A stretch of 64,000 nucleotides of DNA from positions 62,001-126,000 of the forward strand of contig NZ_BMRX01000003.1 in the NCBI RefSeq assembly GCF_014648855.1, read 5' to 3'. Numbering within the stretch: the stretch's first letter is position 1; the number at the start of each line of letters is the position of its first letter. Both the position numbers and the translations under genes were made by a program. The notes under the pieces are model-generated. The model was not told where the DNA came from. It made no database searches and worked only from the letters and a program-made list of their open reading frames with translations. This document shows, one piece after another, positions 35,629-45,100 of the stretch. The DNA is from Streptomyces parvulus (GTDB lineage: Bacteria > Actinomycetota > Actinomycetes > Streptomycetales > Streptomycetaceae).

Positions 35629-36044
35629 CGCGGGCTCCCCCTCCGCTTCAGGGTCCGGCGGGCCGCCCACGAGGCGAGCCACACGGCCGCGAGGGCCGCG
35701 AGCGGGGTGGCGGCGAGGTAGGCCAGGCCGGTGCCCGGGTGGCCGTCGGCGAGCAGGCCGCGCAGGTCGACCGCGTAGGTGGAGAAGGTGGTGAAGCCGC
35801 CCAGCACCCCGGTGCCGAGGAAGGGCCGGACCAGGCGGTGGACGTCCCAGACCTCGGTGACGGCCACCATGAGCACGCCCATCGCGGCACAGCCCGCCAC
35901 GTTGACCCAGAAGGTCGTCCAGGGGAAGGCGCCGCTGCGCGCCGGCCACCAGAGGGCGGCCGCGTACCGGGCGGTGGCGCCGGCGGCGCCGCCGAGGGCG
36001 ACGACCGCGACGACGGGCGCCTGGAACCGCCACCCCTGCGCCAT
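35625..36044 (-). CDS. crcB: Fluoride channel protein CrcB (Fluc), first copy
   Basis: 139 residues. [26 protein letters not shown] and [15 protein letters not shown] are the Fluc signatures, and a basic C-terminal tail [11 protein letters not shown] follows the last helix. It is translationally coupled to the second copy. An HTH gene lies 46 bases upstream on the same strand. No fluoride riboswitch was recognised in that gap. Confidence 0.93.
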   Translation of the reverse strand: MAQGWRFQAPVVAVVALGGAAGATARYAAALWWPARSGAFPWTTFWVNVAGCAAMGVLMVAVTEVWDVHRLVRPFLGTGVLGGFTTFSTYAVDLRGLLADGHPGTGLAYLAATPLAALAAVWLASWAARRTLKRRGSPR

Positions 36045-36090
36045 GTCGTACGTCGTCCCCTCACTCGTCGGCCGGGTCAGGGTAGCCCGC

Positions 36091-36378
36091 CTACCAGCCC
36101 TTCTCGAACATCCGGGCCACCTCAGCGATGCGCACCTCGTCGCGTCGGTAGTGCGTGCGCCCGCGGATCCTGCGGGTGCGCAGCAGGCCGAGGCGGGTGA
36201 GCAGGGTCAGGTGGGCCGCGGCCACCCGGCGGGGCACGCCGAGCTTCGCGGCGACCGGGCCGCAGGGGACGCCGTGGACGGCGGGGTCCGCACCGCGCCG
36301 CTGCGGGAAGTGGGCGGCCGGGTCACGCAGCCACTCCAGGATGTCGAGTCGCGTGCCGTGCGCGGGGGTCCTCGCCAT
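36091..36378 (-). CDS. Winged-helix DNA-binding protein, ArsR-like
   Basis: 95 residues. [30 protein letters not shown] and [19 protein letters not shown] form an ArsR-type helix-turn-helix with wing. There are no Cys pairs for metal sensing apart from one Cys in HGVPCG. It lies just upstream of the crcB pair, so fluoride or cell-envelope control is conceivable. The ligand is unknown. Confidence 0.75.
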   Translation of the reverse strand: MARTPAHGTRLDILEWLRDPAAHFPQRRGADPAVHGVPCGPVAAKLGVPRRVAAAHLTLLTRLGLLRTRRIRGRTHYRRDEVRIAEVARMFEKGW

Positions 36379-36496
36379 CCCGCCCTCCCTCGGTCGGGGC
36401 CCGCCCGTCCCTGCGTCTCCACTGTCCCGCAGCGGGGGTCCCGCTGTCCGGCGGTCCGGCGCTTGTCCGGTACCCGACGCGCCGGGCCCTCTTTTC

Positions 36497-36518
36497 TTGC
36501 ACGCGCACTAGTTGCACA
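36497..36518. promoter_or_regulatory. TTGCAC repeats in a MarR promoter, sharing a 12-mer with the fadH palindrome
   Basis: Two TTGCAC hexamers (36497-36502, 36512-36517) flank ACTAG. The 12-mer ACTAGTTGCACA (36507-36518) is identical to the right half of the 38-bp palindrome at 19139-19176. It lies 37 bases before the MarR start at 36555, so an autoregulatory operator is plausible. Confidence 0.5.
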
Positions 36519-36554
36519 CTCAACGAAACTGCTTTCCGGTGCTACCGTTCAGGT

Positions 36555-36962
36555 ATGGCAGTCAGCACGGCCGGTCTGCGGCTTGAGGAGCGGTGGCGGG
36601 AGATTCTCGCCGTGCACGCGCGCACGATGTGCGAGATCGACCGCGTGCTGCATCCGCACGGTCTGGGGGCGAGCGACTTCGAGGTGCTCGACCTCCTCGT
36701 CGGCGAGGGGCCCGAGGAGGGCGCCCAGTGCCGGGTGCAGAACCTGGTCGGCCGGGTGCATCTGAGCCAGAGCGCGCTGTCCCGGCTCATCGCCCGGCTG
36801 GAGAAGGACGGGCTGGTCGAACGCACGATGTGCGCGGAGGACCGGCGCGGCGTCTACGTCACGCTGACCGACAGGGGCCGCGACCTGCACGGCGAGGTGC
36901 TGCCCCTGCAGCGGGCGGTGCTGGCCCGGATGCTCGGCGACGAAGCGGATCCGGTCGCCTGA
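36555..36962 (+). CDS. MarR family transcriptional regulator
   Basis: 135 residues. RVQNLVGRVHLSQSALSRLI is the recognition-helix region and VERTMCAEDRRGVYVTLTDRG the wing. Two Cys (Cys26, Cys54) and a wing Cys give room for redox sensing, but this is not shown. The promoter carries TTGCAC repeats shared with the site upstream of fadH, so the regulon may include distant redox enzymes such as that OYE-family reductase. Confidence 0.88.
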   Translation: MAVSTAGLRLEERWREILAVHARTMCEIDRVLHPHGLGASDFEVLDLLVGEGPEEGAQCRVQNLVGRVHLSQSALSRLIARLEKDGLVERTMCAEDRRGVYVTLTDRGRDLHGEVLPLQRAVLARMLGDEADPVA

Positions 36963-37058
36963 CGGACCTCCGCCCCGAGCACCCCGAGCCGGGGCCGGCG
37001 CCCGGCTGCCCGGCGAGCGCCACCGCCGGCGTGACGGCGCCCCGGCCCGCGAACCGGC

Positions 37059-37460
37059 TCAGTGACGTGCGAGCAGGGTGCGGACGCCGTCCGAGGTGAG
37101 GGTGAGCCGGTGCTCCGAACCCGCGTCGATGGACAGCGACAGGTCGTCGGCGGGCCACTGCGCGGCCAGGGCGCCGAGCGGAACCATCCGGTAGCGGGAG
37201 ACGTACGGCAGCAGGTCGGCCATCTCCAGCTCCGAGGTGAACACGGGCACCACCTGGCTGCCGCCCTGCTGCTCCAGCACCGGCAGGGCCAGCATGCCGG
37301 GGTCGGCGGCCTCCTGGTCGTTCGCGTCGTCGGGGACGGGCACGAGGACGTCGCTGCTCGCGAGCGTGTCCAGCGCCGCGGTGTCCTCGGTGTTCTCGGC
37401 CAGCGTGTCGAGTGCGCGCTGGGCGGGCGTCACGGGGTGGTCGTTCGCGGGTGTCTCCAT
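37059..37460 (-). CDS. SseB-like N-terminal domain protein
   Basis: 133 residues. ALDTLASSDVLVPVPDD, VVPVFTSELEMADLL and YRMVPLGALAAQWPADDLSL follow the SseB family core. The family name comes from the enhanced serine sensitivity protein of E. coli; its molecular role is unclear. There is no signal peptide or membrane segment. No operon partner; the next gene on this strand starts 118 bases upstream. Confidence 0.75.
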   Translation of the reverse strand: METPANDHPVTPAQRALDTLAENTEDTAALDTLASSDVLVPVPDDANDQEAADPGMLALPVLEQQGGSQVVPVFTSELEMADLLPYVSRYRMVPLGALAAQWPADDLSLSIDAGSEHRLTLTSDGVRTLLARH

Positions 37461-37577
37461 GGCAGATCCCCTGATAGCGGCGGTAAAAGGCCCGCGCGGA
37501 CGATGGGCACGGACGCGGTTCCCGACTCGCGTACCCGATCATCCACGGGGCAATCCTGTGCGCCCGGGCCACCGGAC

Positions 37578-38048
37578 TCATTCGTTCCGCTCGGCCGCCT
37601 CCACCAGTGCGGCCAGTTTCGCGAGCGCCATCCGCGTGCCCTTCTCGTTGTCGGCGGCCGGCACGGCGTCGGGCAGCCCCTCGTGGACGACCTCCACCCG
37701 GGTGCCGCCGTCCGCGTCGGTGAGCGTCGTGGTCATGGTCATCGCCCCCTGGAAGGCGGGGTCGGCGGACTCGAACTCCAGCACCTCCACGATTCGCTCG
37801 CCGGGCACGAGGCGGGCGAAGTGCCCGTGGTAGGTGTCGGTGCGAGCGCCGGACTTGCCGGCGCCCGACGGCTCCTCGTAGGTGAGCGAGACACGGAAGG
37901 CGCCGCCCTCGCGGCCCTCGAACGCGTGCACCTCGGCGGTCATGCCGTCCGGGACCCGCCAGGCCGCGACGGCGGCGGGATCCAGCAGCGCGCGGTAGAC
38001 GGCCGGGCGGGGGGCGCGGACGTGGTGCGAGACCCGGGTCGAGTGCAT
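37578..38048 (-). CDS. SRPBCC (AHSA1/START-like) domain protein
   Basis: 156 residues from the ATG at 38048, the start that fits the domain. RVSHHVRAPRPAVYRALLDP, AWRVPDGMTAEVH and HEGLPDAVPAADNEKGTRMA are typical of activator-of-Hsp90 homology (AHSA1)-type SRPBCC proteins, which bind hydrophobic ligands in a deep cavity. The longer frame from 38084 has no better ribosome site. Divergent from gap. Function unknown. Confidence 0.82.
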   Translation of the reverse strand: MHSTRVSHHVRAPRPAVYRALLDPAAVAAWRVPDGMTAEVHAFEGREGGAFRVSLTYEEPSGAGKSGARTDTYHGHFARLVPGERIVEVLEFESADPAFQGAMTMTTTLTDADGGTRVEVVHEGLPDAVPAADNEKGTRMALAKLAALVEAAERNE

Positions 38049-38127
38049 GGGCACCACCCTCGCCGCGACGCGCCCGCCCGGCAAGCACTCGTGAAACCGG
38101 CACTCATCTGATCACTGGGGGGCCCAC

Positions 38128-38139
38128 TTGATCGATCAA
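38128..38139. promoter_or_regulatory. Palindrome TTGATCGATCAA upstream of gap
   Basis: A perfect 12-bp dyad 51 bases before the gap start. A possible -10 (TAGCAT, 38154-38159) lies 20 bases from the first TTGATC, too far for an ideal promoter, so a regulator site that overlaps the core promoter is the better guess. Confidence 0.35.
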
Positions 38140-38190
38140 CCGGATGGTGGGGTTAGCATATGAGCGCCGCCTAGCTCGAAAGATAGAGAC

Positions 38191-39636
38191 GTGACTGTCA
38201 ACGACGACTCGTTCACCAACTGGAAGCACCGCGAAGAGACCGCGGAATCGATGATCCCGATGATCGGGAAGCTGCACCGGGAGCAGGACGTCACGATCCT
38301 GCTGCACAGCCGCTCCCTGGTGAACAAGTCGGTGGTCAGCATCCTCAAGACCCACCGCTTCGCCCGCCAGATCGCCGGCGCGGAGCTGTCGGTCGCCGAG
38401 ACGATGCCCTTCCTCCGGGCGCTCACCACGCTCGACCTCGGTCCCTCGCAGATCGACATCGGCATGCTCGCCGCCACCTACAAGGGCGACGACCGCGGGC
38501 TGACGGTCGAGGAGTTCACCGCCGACGCCGTCGCCGGGGCCACCGGCGCCAACAAGATCGACCGGCGCGAGCCGCGCGACGTCGTCCTGTACGGCTTCGG
38601 GCGCATCGGCCGGCTCGTCGCGCGCCTGCTGATCGAGAAGGCCGGCTCGGGCAACGGCCTGCGGCTGCGGGCCATCGTCGTCCGCGGGGGCGGCGATCAG
38701 GATCTCGTGAAGCGGGCCTCGCTGCTGCGCCGCGACTCCGTGCACGGCCAGTTCCAGGGCACCATCACCGTCGACGAGGAGAGCAGCACGATCCTCGCCA
38801 ACGGCAACGCGATCAAGGTGATCCACGCCGACGACCCCTCGCAGGTCGACTACACGGCGTACGGCATCAAGAACGCCATCCTGATCGACAACACCGGCAA
38901 GTGGCGCGACCGCGAGGGCCTGTCGAAGCACCTGCGTCCGGGCGTCGACAAGGTCGTCCTGACGGCGCCGGGCAAGGGCGACGTCCCCAACATCGTGCAC
39001 GGCGTCAACCACGACACCATCAAGCCCGACGAGCGGATCCTGTCCTGCGCGTCCTGCACGACCAACGCGATCGTGCCGCCGCTGAAGGCGATGGCCGACG
39101 AGTACGGCGTGCACCGCGGGCACGTGGAGACCGTCCACTCGTTCACCAACGACCAGAACCTGCTGGACAACTACCACAAGTCCGACCGCCGCGGCCGCAG
39201 CGCGCCGCTGAACATGGTCATCACGGAGACGGGTGCCGCCTCCGCCGTCGCCAAGGCGCTCCCGGACCTCAAGGCGAGGATCACCGGCAGCTCGGTCCGC
39301 GTGCCGGTGCCGGACGTGTCGATCGCGATCCTGAACCTCCAGCTCGCCCGCGAGACCACCCGCGAGGAGGTCCTCGACCACCTGCGCGAGGTGTCGCTGA
39401 CCTCGCCGCTCAAGCGCCAGATCGACTTCATCAGCGCGCCCGACGCGGTCTCCAGCGACTTCATCGGCTCCCGCCACGCCTCGATCGTCGACGCCGGCGC
39501 ACTGAAGGTCGAGGGCGACAACGCGATCCTCTACCTCTGGTACGACAACGAGTTCGGCTACTCCTGCCAGGTGGTCCGCGTGGTCCAGCACGTCTCCGGG
39601 GTGGAGTACCCGACGTACCCGGCTCCGGCGGTCTGA
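38191..39636 (+). CDS. gap: Glyceraldehyde-3-phosphate dehydrogenase, long form
   Basis: 481 residues, about 140 longer than ordinary GAPDH because of an N-terminal helical region (1-~125) before the Rossmann fold VVLYGFGRIGRLVARLL. Cys289 in SCASCTTNA is the catalytic thiol, with the His expected in FTNDQNLLDNYH and a C-terminal YDNEFGYSCQVV. This matches the long gap type found as a second copy in streptomycetes. The GTG at 38191 follows AAAGATAGAGAC. It may serve an alternative carbon or anabolic flux. A strong terminator follows. Confidence 0.93.
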   Translation: MTVNDDSFTNWKHREETAESMIPMIGKLHREQDVTILLHSRSLVNKSVVSILKTHRFARQIAGAELSVAETMPFLRALTTLDLGPSQIDIGMLAATYKGDDRGLTVEEFTADAVAGATGANKIDRREPRDVVLYGFGRIGRLVARLLIEKAGSGNGLRLRAIVVRGGGDQDLVKRASLLRRDSVHGQFQGTITVDEESSTILANGNAIKVIHADDPSQVDYTAYGIKNAILIDNTGKWRDREGLSKHLRPGVDKVVLTAPGKGDVPNIVHGVNHDTIKPDERILSCASCTTNAIVPPLKAMADEYGVHRGHVETVHSFTNDQNLLDNYHKSDRRGRSAPLNMVITETGAASAVAKALPDLKARITGSSVRVPVPDVSIAILNLQLARETTREEVLDHLREVSLTSPLKRQIDFISAPDAVSSDFIGSRHASIVDAGALKVEGDNAILYLWYDNEFGYSCQVVRVVQHVSGVEYPTYPAPAV

Positions 39637-39647
39637 GCGGAGCACGG

Positions 39648-39685
39648 GCGAGGGGCGGTGGGAGTGGGCTCCCGCCGCCCCTCGC
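39648..39685 (+). terminator. Terminator after gap
   Basis: GCGAGGGGCGG (39648-39658) pairs with CCGCCCCTCGC (39675-39685); inside, GGGAG pairs with CTCCC around TGGG. The stem starts 11 bases after the gap stop. Confidence 0.78.
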
Positions 39686-39832
39686 GCGCGTCCGTGCGGC
39701 GGCCCCCGTACCGCGAGGTCACGAGGGGGCGTCGGCGGGTATCGGCCGGTCCGGTCCGGGCATGCGTGTGGTGGCGCTCCCCGCCCGGGCGCCCCGCGTG
39801 GCACGACGGCCGGCTGAAACGAGAATGGCTCC

Positions 39833-42097
39833 ATGGACGCACTGGTTCGGCGCTCCCCCTGGGTCGGGGTGCTCACCTGGTGCGTGGCGGTGCTGAGCCT
39901 GACGGTCCTGGCGGCGGCGGCCGTCATCCGCAGTACGGTGCTCGACCCCGGCTTCTACGGCCAGGTGCTGGAGGACGAACGGGCCTACCAGCGGTTCTAC
40001 GACGAGGTCCTGGTCGACCCCGGCAGTACGCCGCTCACCAGCGAGCTGCTGGACCGACTGCCGGTGCCGCAGTCGACGATCACCTCGAACCTGAAGGTCG
40101 TGATACCGCCGGAGACGCTGCGGGCCATGGGGGACCGTCAGATCGCCGAGGTGGTCCACTACCTGGAGGGCGAAGGCGACCGGCTGCGGATCACGGTCGA
40201 CCTGGAGCCCGTGGTCGCGAACGTGGAACGGCTCAGCCGGGCCTACTTCGGTGACGCCGTCGCCGCCCTCCAGGAGCGGTCGGAGCCCGACTTCCAGGCC
40301 TTCGTGCAGCGGATGTCGGAATTGGTGGCCCAGGTGGTGGCCGGCGAGGCACCGCTAGAGGAACTGCCCACGCTGCCGCTCTCCCACAGCCAGGCGGTCG
40401 CCGCCACCGACGCGCTGATGCCGCTGCTGCCGAGCGGCGCACGCGCGGACCTGAGACCCAGTGTGCAGACGGCGCTGGACCGCGGGGATCTGCCGTCGGC
40501 GCTGGCCGCGATCGCGCCGGTCGTCCTCACCGACCAGGTCCGGGACACCGCCGCGGGGCTGCTGCGGGAGGCTAGGCAGGGCACCTGGGTCGTCTCCGTG
40601 GACGTCGACCCCGCGGCCGAGGCACTGGCCCCGGTGGACCGTGCCCGGTCGGTGACCCGGCTCTTCCAGGAGGTCGTGGAACCGGCGGCGGCGGTGCTCG
40701 GCGCGGCCGCGCTCACGCTGCTGTGGCTCTCCACGCCCTCCCCCGCCCGGCGCCGGCTGCTACCGCTGGGCTGGGCGCCCGCCGCCGCCGCGGCGCTGCT
40801 GGCACTGACGGTGCTCGGGCTGCGACTCGTCCTGGGCGACGCGCTGTTCGGGCCGCCGCCCTCCTGGCCCCCGGCGGCCTCCGGGCTGCTCGCCGACGTC
40901 CAGGCCACCGCGCTCGACCGGCTCCTGACCACCGCCGTCGTCGTCGCGGTCATCCTGCTCGCCGCCGGGGCCCTGCTGATCCTCGTGGGCTGGGTCTGGG
41001 AGACCCGGCCCGGCGTGCCGGTCCTCACCGACCCGCGGCACGGCCCGACGCTGACCTTCGCCGTCACCGCCTGCGCGCTCGTCGGGACGATGCTGGCGCC
41101 GGTGGCGATCACCGGTTCGTCGCCGCGCATCTGCCAGGGCAGTGCCGAGCTGTGCGACGCCCGCTACGACGAGATCGCCCAGCTCGCCTCGCACAACGCG
41201 ATGGCCACCACCGCGGACCGGTTCATCGGCCCCCTCCAGGACCCGGACATCGTCGGGCAGCTGGGCGCCGGGGTGCGGGTCCTACTGCTCGACACGCACG
41301 AGTGGGAGCGGCCCGAGGAGGTCGCGGACCGGCTGAGCACCTCGGACTTCTCCCCCGGCCTGCGCCGGCGGCTGACCGGTCTCCTGGAGCGGGTGAACCC
41401 GCCGCACCCGGGTCTGTGGCTGTGCCACTCGGTGTGCGGCGCCGGGGCGCTCGAACTGGAGCCGACGCTGCGGCAGATCGGTGACTGGATGCGCGACAAC
41501 CCGACCGAGGTCGTCACCCTGGTCCTCCAGGACGGTGTCGACCCGGTGCCGACCCAGGAGGCCTTCCGCCGGGCCGGTCTCGCCGACCTGCTGTACGAGC
41601 CGGACCCCGACCCGGACCGGCCGTGGCCGAAGCTCAAGGACATGATCGACAGCGGCCGGCGGCTGGTGGTGTTCGCGGAGCAGGCGGACGGGCCCGCGCC
41701 CTGGTACCGGAACCTCTACCGGTACGGCATGGAGACGCCGTTCGCCTTCCGAAGCCCGGACGAGATGTCGTGCGTGCCCCACCGGGGAGGCTCGGACAAG
41801 CGGCTGTTCCTGCTCAACCACTTCGTCACGGCCGGCGGCGGACTGCGGCTGGACGCCGGGACCGTCAACTCCCGGGAGCGGGTGCTGGAGCGGGCGCACG
41901 CCTGTCAGCGGCAGCGCGGCAGACCGGTGAACTTCATCGCCGTGGACTACGCGACGATCGGCGACGCGCTCGGCGCGGTCGAGGAGCTGAACGCCGAACG
42001 GCTGGCGGACGACGCCCGCGACCCCGTCGAACGGTCGCCGGACCGGCTGCGCGACGCGCGGAGGACGGCCGGGCGGGACGGCACTCCGGGGGCGTGA
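39833..42097 (+). CDS. Membrane-tethered PI-PLC-like phosphodiesterase
   Basis: 754 residues. An N-terminal helix (VGVLTWCVAVLSLTVLAAAA), a ~250-residue extracytoplasmic region, then three or four helices between about 285 and 430 precede a C-terminal domain with LASHNAMATTADRFI, LLLDTHEWERPEEV and VNFIAVDYATIGDAL. These resemble the catalytic X-domain of bacterial phosphatidylinositol phospholipase C, with the His of SHN as the likely first catalytic His. Cys pairs in PRICQGSAELCD and WLCHSVCGAG suggest an exported, disulfide-bonded domain. The substrate is unknown; glycosylphosphoinositide lipids are one option. Start ATG 39833, weak ribosome site. Confidence 0.8.
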   Translation: MDALVRRSPWVGVLTWCVAVLSLTVLAAAAVIRSTVLDPGFYGQVLEDERAYQRFYDEVLVDPGSTPLTSELLDRLPVPQSTITSNLKVVIPPETLRAMGDRQIAEVVHYLEGEGDRLRITVDLEPVVANVERLSRAYFGDAVAALQERSEPDFQAFVQRMSELVAQVVAGEAPLEELPTLPLSHSQAVAATDALMPLLPSGARADLRPSVQTALDRGDLPSALAAIAPVVLTDQVRDTAAGLLREARQGTWVVSVDVDPAAEALAPVDRARSVTRLFQEVVEPAAAVLGAAALTLLWLSTPSPARRRLLPLGWAPAAAAALLALTVLGLRLVLGDALFGPPPSWPPAASGLLADVQATALDRLLTTAVVVAVILLAAGALLILVGWVWETRPGVPVLTDPRHGPTLTFAVTACALVGTMLAPVAITGSSPRICQGSAELCDARYDEIAQLASHNAMATTADRFIGPLQDPDIVGQLGAGVRVLLLDTHEWERPEEVADRLSTSDFSPGLRRRLTGLLERVNPPHPGLWLCHSVCGAGALELEPTLRQIGDWMRDNPTEVVTLVLQDGVDPVPTQEAFRRAGLADLLYEPDPDPDRPWPKLKDMIDSGRRLVVFAEQADGPAPWYRNLYRYGMETPFAFRSPDEMSCVPHRGGSDKRLFLLNHFVTAGGGLRLDAGTVNSRERVLERAHACQRQRGRPVNFIAVDYATIGDALGAVEELNAERLADDARDPVERSPDRLRDARRTAGRDGTPGA

Positions 42098-42106
42098 ACG
42101 GCGGGG

Positions 42107-42141
42107 GCCCGGCGACGCGGTGGTACTCCGCGTCGCCGGGC
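42107..42141. terminator. Bidirectional terminator
   Basis: GCCCGGCGACGCGG (42107-42120) pairs perfectly with CCGCGTCGCCGGGC (42128-42141) around TGGTACT. It lies between two convergent stops, at 42097 and 42159. Confidence 0.8.
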
Positions 42142-42158
42142 GGGATGGTGTGTCAGGG

Positions 42159-45100
42159 CTACCTGTTGATCCTGAACTGGGAGCCCGGCTCGATGGTGAC
42201 GTCCTCCTCCGCCGAGTTGGTGATCGTGACGTCGGTCAGCGTCGCGCTGCCGCGGGCGCCGCTCATCGCGAGGATGCCGGAGCCGTTGTTGGACTTGTCG
42301 ATGCGGACGTTGCTGATCTTCACGTCCGGCATCGCACCGCCGCCGGTCTTGAACTGGATGCCGTCGTAGGTCGAGTCGAGGATGTCGGTGTCCCGGATCG
42401 TCACGCCCGGGATGTCCTGGCCCTGGGCGAACAGGGTGATGGCGCCGAACTCCTGGTCCTCGTTCCAGAACGCGCCGCCCGTGCGGTGCAGGGCGTTGCC
42501 CGCGATGAGGGTCTGACCGGAGAAGGGCAGCGGGTCGTGGTCGGTGGCGAGCATGATGCCGGGGTAGTTCATGGTGTCGGAGATGACGTTGTTCTCGATG
42601 GTGTTGCCGTAACCGCCGTACACCGCGATGCCGTTGGCCCGCCAGGGCAGCTGGATGGTGTTGTTGCGGAAGTGGTTGTCGTGGCCGACGTCCACGGAGG
42701 TGTCCTTCACGTACTTGCTCGCCCACACGGCTAGCGCGTCGTCACCGGTGTTGCGGAAGGACGAGTTGTAGACGGTGGAGTTGCGGGTGCCGTTGGCGAA
42801 GTTGATGCCGTCCGCGTAGGTGTTGCGGATGCGTACGCCGGTGAACTCCAGGCCGTCGCCGGGGCCCCACAGCTCGGGGATGTTCGAGTAGTCGCGGCCG
42901 GCCCAGACGCCGACGTTGGCGTGCTCGATCCACACGTTGGTGATCTTGGTGTCCTTGCCGAAGCGGCCGTTGAGTCCGACACCGCCCTCGTGGTTGCCGT
43001 CGCCGCCCCGGATGGTGCCCGAACCGAAGATGGCGATGTCCGAGATCTTGGTGTTGTCGTCGATGTCGAAGCCGAAGTTGCCCTCGTGCGGGTGGTTGAT
43101 GCCGCCCGCCTCGTGCGGCGGGGTCAGCGTGTAGAGCTGGGAGTGCCACATGCCGGCGCCCCGGATGGTGACGTTACGGATGCCGACCTGGTTGAACTGG
43201 CCGCGGTTCTGCGGGTCGTCGGTGAGGATCTTCTGCTCCTGGCGCCACTGTCCGGCCGGGATCCAGACGCAGTCGATCTGCCCGTTCTGGTCGGCGGTGA
43301 CGGCGCGCTGGATGGCGTCGGTGTCGTCGAGCCCGTCGCCGGGCACGGCGCCGTACTGGGTGATGGAGGTGCAGTTCGCCGGCTTGGCCGCCGGGGGCGC
43401 CACCTGCTCCAGGTCGATCAGGTCGATGACGTAGAAGGCGGCGGAGTCGCCCGCGTCGCGCTGGAGGCGGAACTGGGTGCCCTGCGGGAAGGTCTGGTTC
43501 AGCAGGGCGTGGGACTCGTCGAACAGGCGCCGCGCGTCACCGCCGGGCCGGTTGGTGAGCCCCTCGGGGTCGTCGGTGCTGCCGTACAGCCAGCTGTGCT
43601 TGGACGAGAGGTTCAGCTTCTGCACGAACCGGCCGTCCGCGTAGAGGCTGATGGTGGCGTCCGCTCCCCCGCCGCCCGGGGCGTCCGGGACGGAGTTGCG
43701 CACCACGATGGAGTTGGTGGGCGTGGTGGAGGTGAACTCGACGTGGTCGCCGGTGGAGTCGAGCCGGACGGACTCGCGGCCGGAGGACTCGGTGGCGAAG
43801 TTGGTGTGCCCGAAGGTCCGCTTGGCGTCGGCGGTGAGCAGCGTGCCGTCGTAGCGGCCGTCCTCCGCCTCGTACTCGGTGTACGGCACGGCGGCGCCGC
43901 GTCCGACGACGAGCGACTTGGCGAGCACGTTGTTGTTCTCGTTGGTCTCGGCGACGACGTTCGTGGCGTCGGCGGACGCGGTGAGCGTGACACCGCCGCC
44001 GGTCGCCTTCCAGGTGCCGCTGACGGGCACGTTGACGGTGGCTCCGGCGGCCACCTGGCCGGTGGTGCCGTTCAGGGTGGTGGAGCCGGCCTGGATCCGG
44101 GTCACCGAACCGGCCGCGGCGGCGCTGGTGCCGCGGTTGTGCACGGCGACGGTGAAGGAGACGTCGGCGCCCACGGCCGGGTTGGCCGGGTTGGTGGTGA
44201 TGGACCGCACCTCGAGGTCGGGTCCGGGTGCCCGGCCGACGACCAGCCGGTCGGTGGCGGTGCGGCTGTTGTTGGTGTCGTCGAGTTCGGCGACGGTGTC
44301 GCGGGGGTCGGCGACGGCGGCGACCGCGTAGCTGCCGGCCGCGTGGGTGCCGGTGGAGACGGCGACCTGGGCGGACTGGCCCGGGTCGAGCGCGGGGACG
44401 GAGGCGCTGCCGGCGGCCGTGCCCTCCACGGTGACCTCGGTGGTCGTCGCGGCCGAGCGCGCGGTGCCGGCGTTGCGGACCGTGGCGTTGACGGTGACCG
44501 CGTCGCGCTCCGAGGGCGCGGCGGGCGACCAGTCGAGGCCGGTGACGGTCAGGTCGGGTGCCGGTGCGGCGGTGCCGAGGACCTGGAACTCGGCGACCTG
44601 GCCGCCGGGCGCGCCGGTGTTGGAGAAGAACCGGAGCCGGACGTCGGCCATCCGGCCGCTGACCGGGATGCTCACGGTGTTGGCCTGGCCGGGGCTGAAG
44701 GCGTAGTCGGCGCGGTCGCGCAGCGAGGTGAACCCGCTCGCGCCCGCGGCGCGGCCGAGGACCTGGATGCTCTGGGTCCGCGCGGCCCAGACCGGGTCCG
44801 GGTTGAGCTTGACCACGACGCCGCTCACGTCGGCGTCGGCGCCGAGCTTCACGGTGAGGTCGGCGGGGTGGCCCGCGGCCTCCCAGTACGTCGAGGTGGA
44901 GTCGTCGGTGGCGTTGGCGGCGACGTAGGACTGCGTCGACGAGGTCGCCTCGACCGGCTTGTTGCGGGCGAGGTTGGTGCCGGTGGGCGGCGGGCCGGGG
45001 TCGGTCTCGTCTCCGTAGACCTCGAGTTCGGACAGCTGCGCCGCGTTCCAGCCGGTGTTGCCGGTGATGTCGACGCGGACGTAGCGGGTGTCGTCGGCGG

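Noticed and set aside
35254..36044. crcB pair as fluoride resistance for a fluorinase-type DUF62 enzyme
   Set aside because: The genes are 28 kb apart, crcB is widespread, and the DUF62 protein lacks the fluorinase residues.
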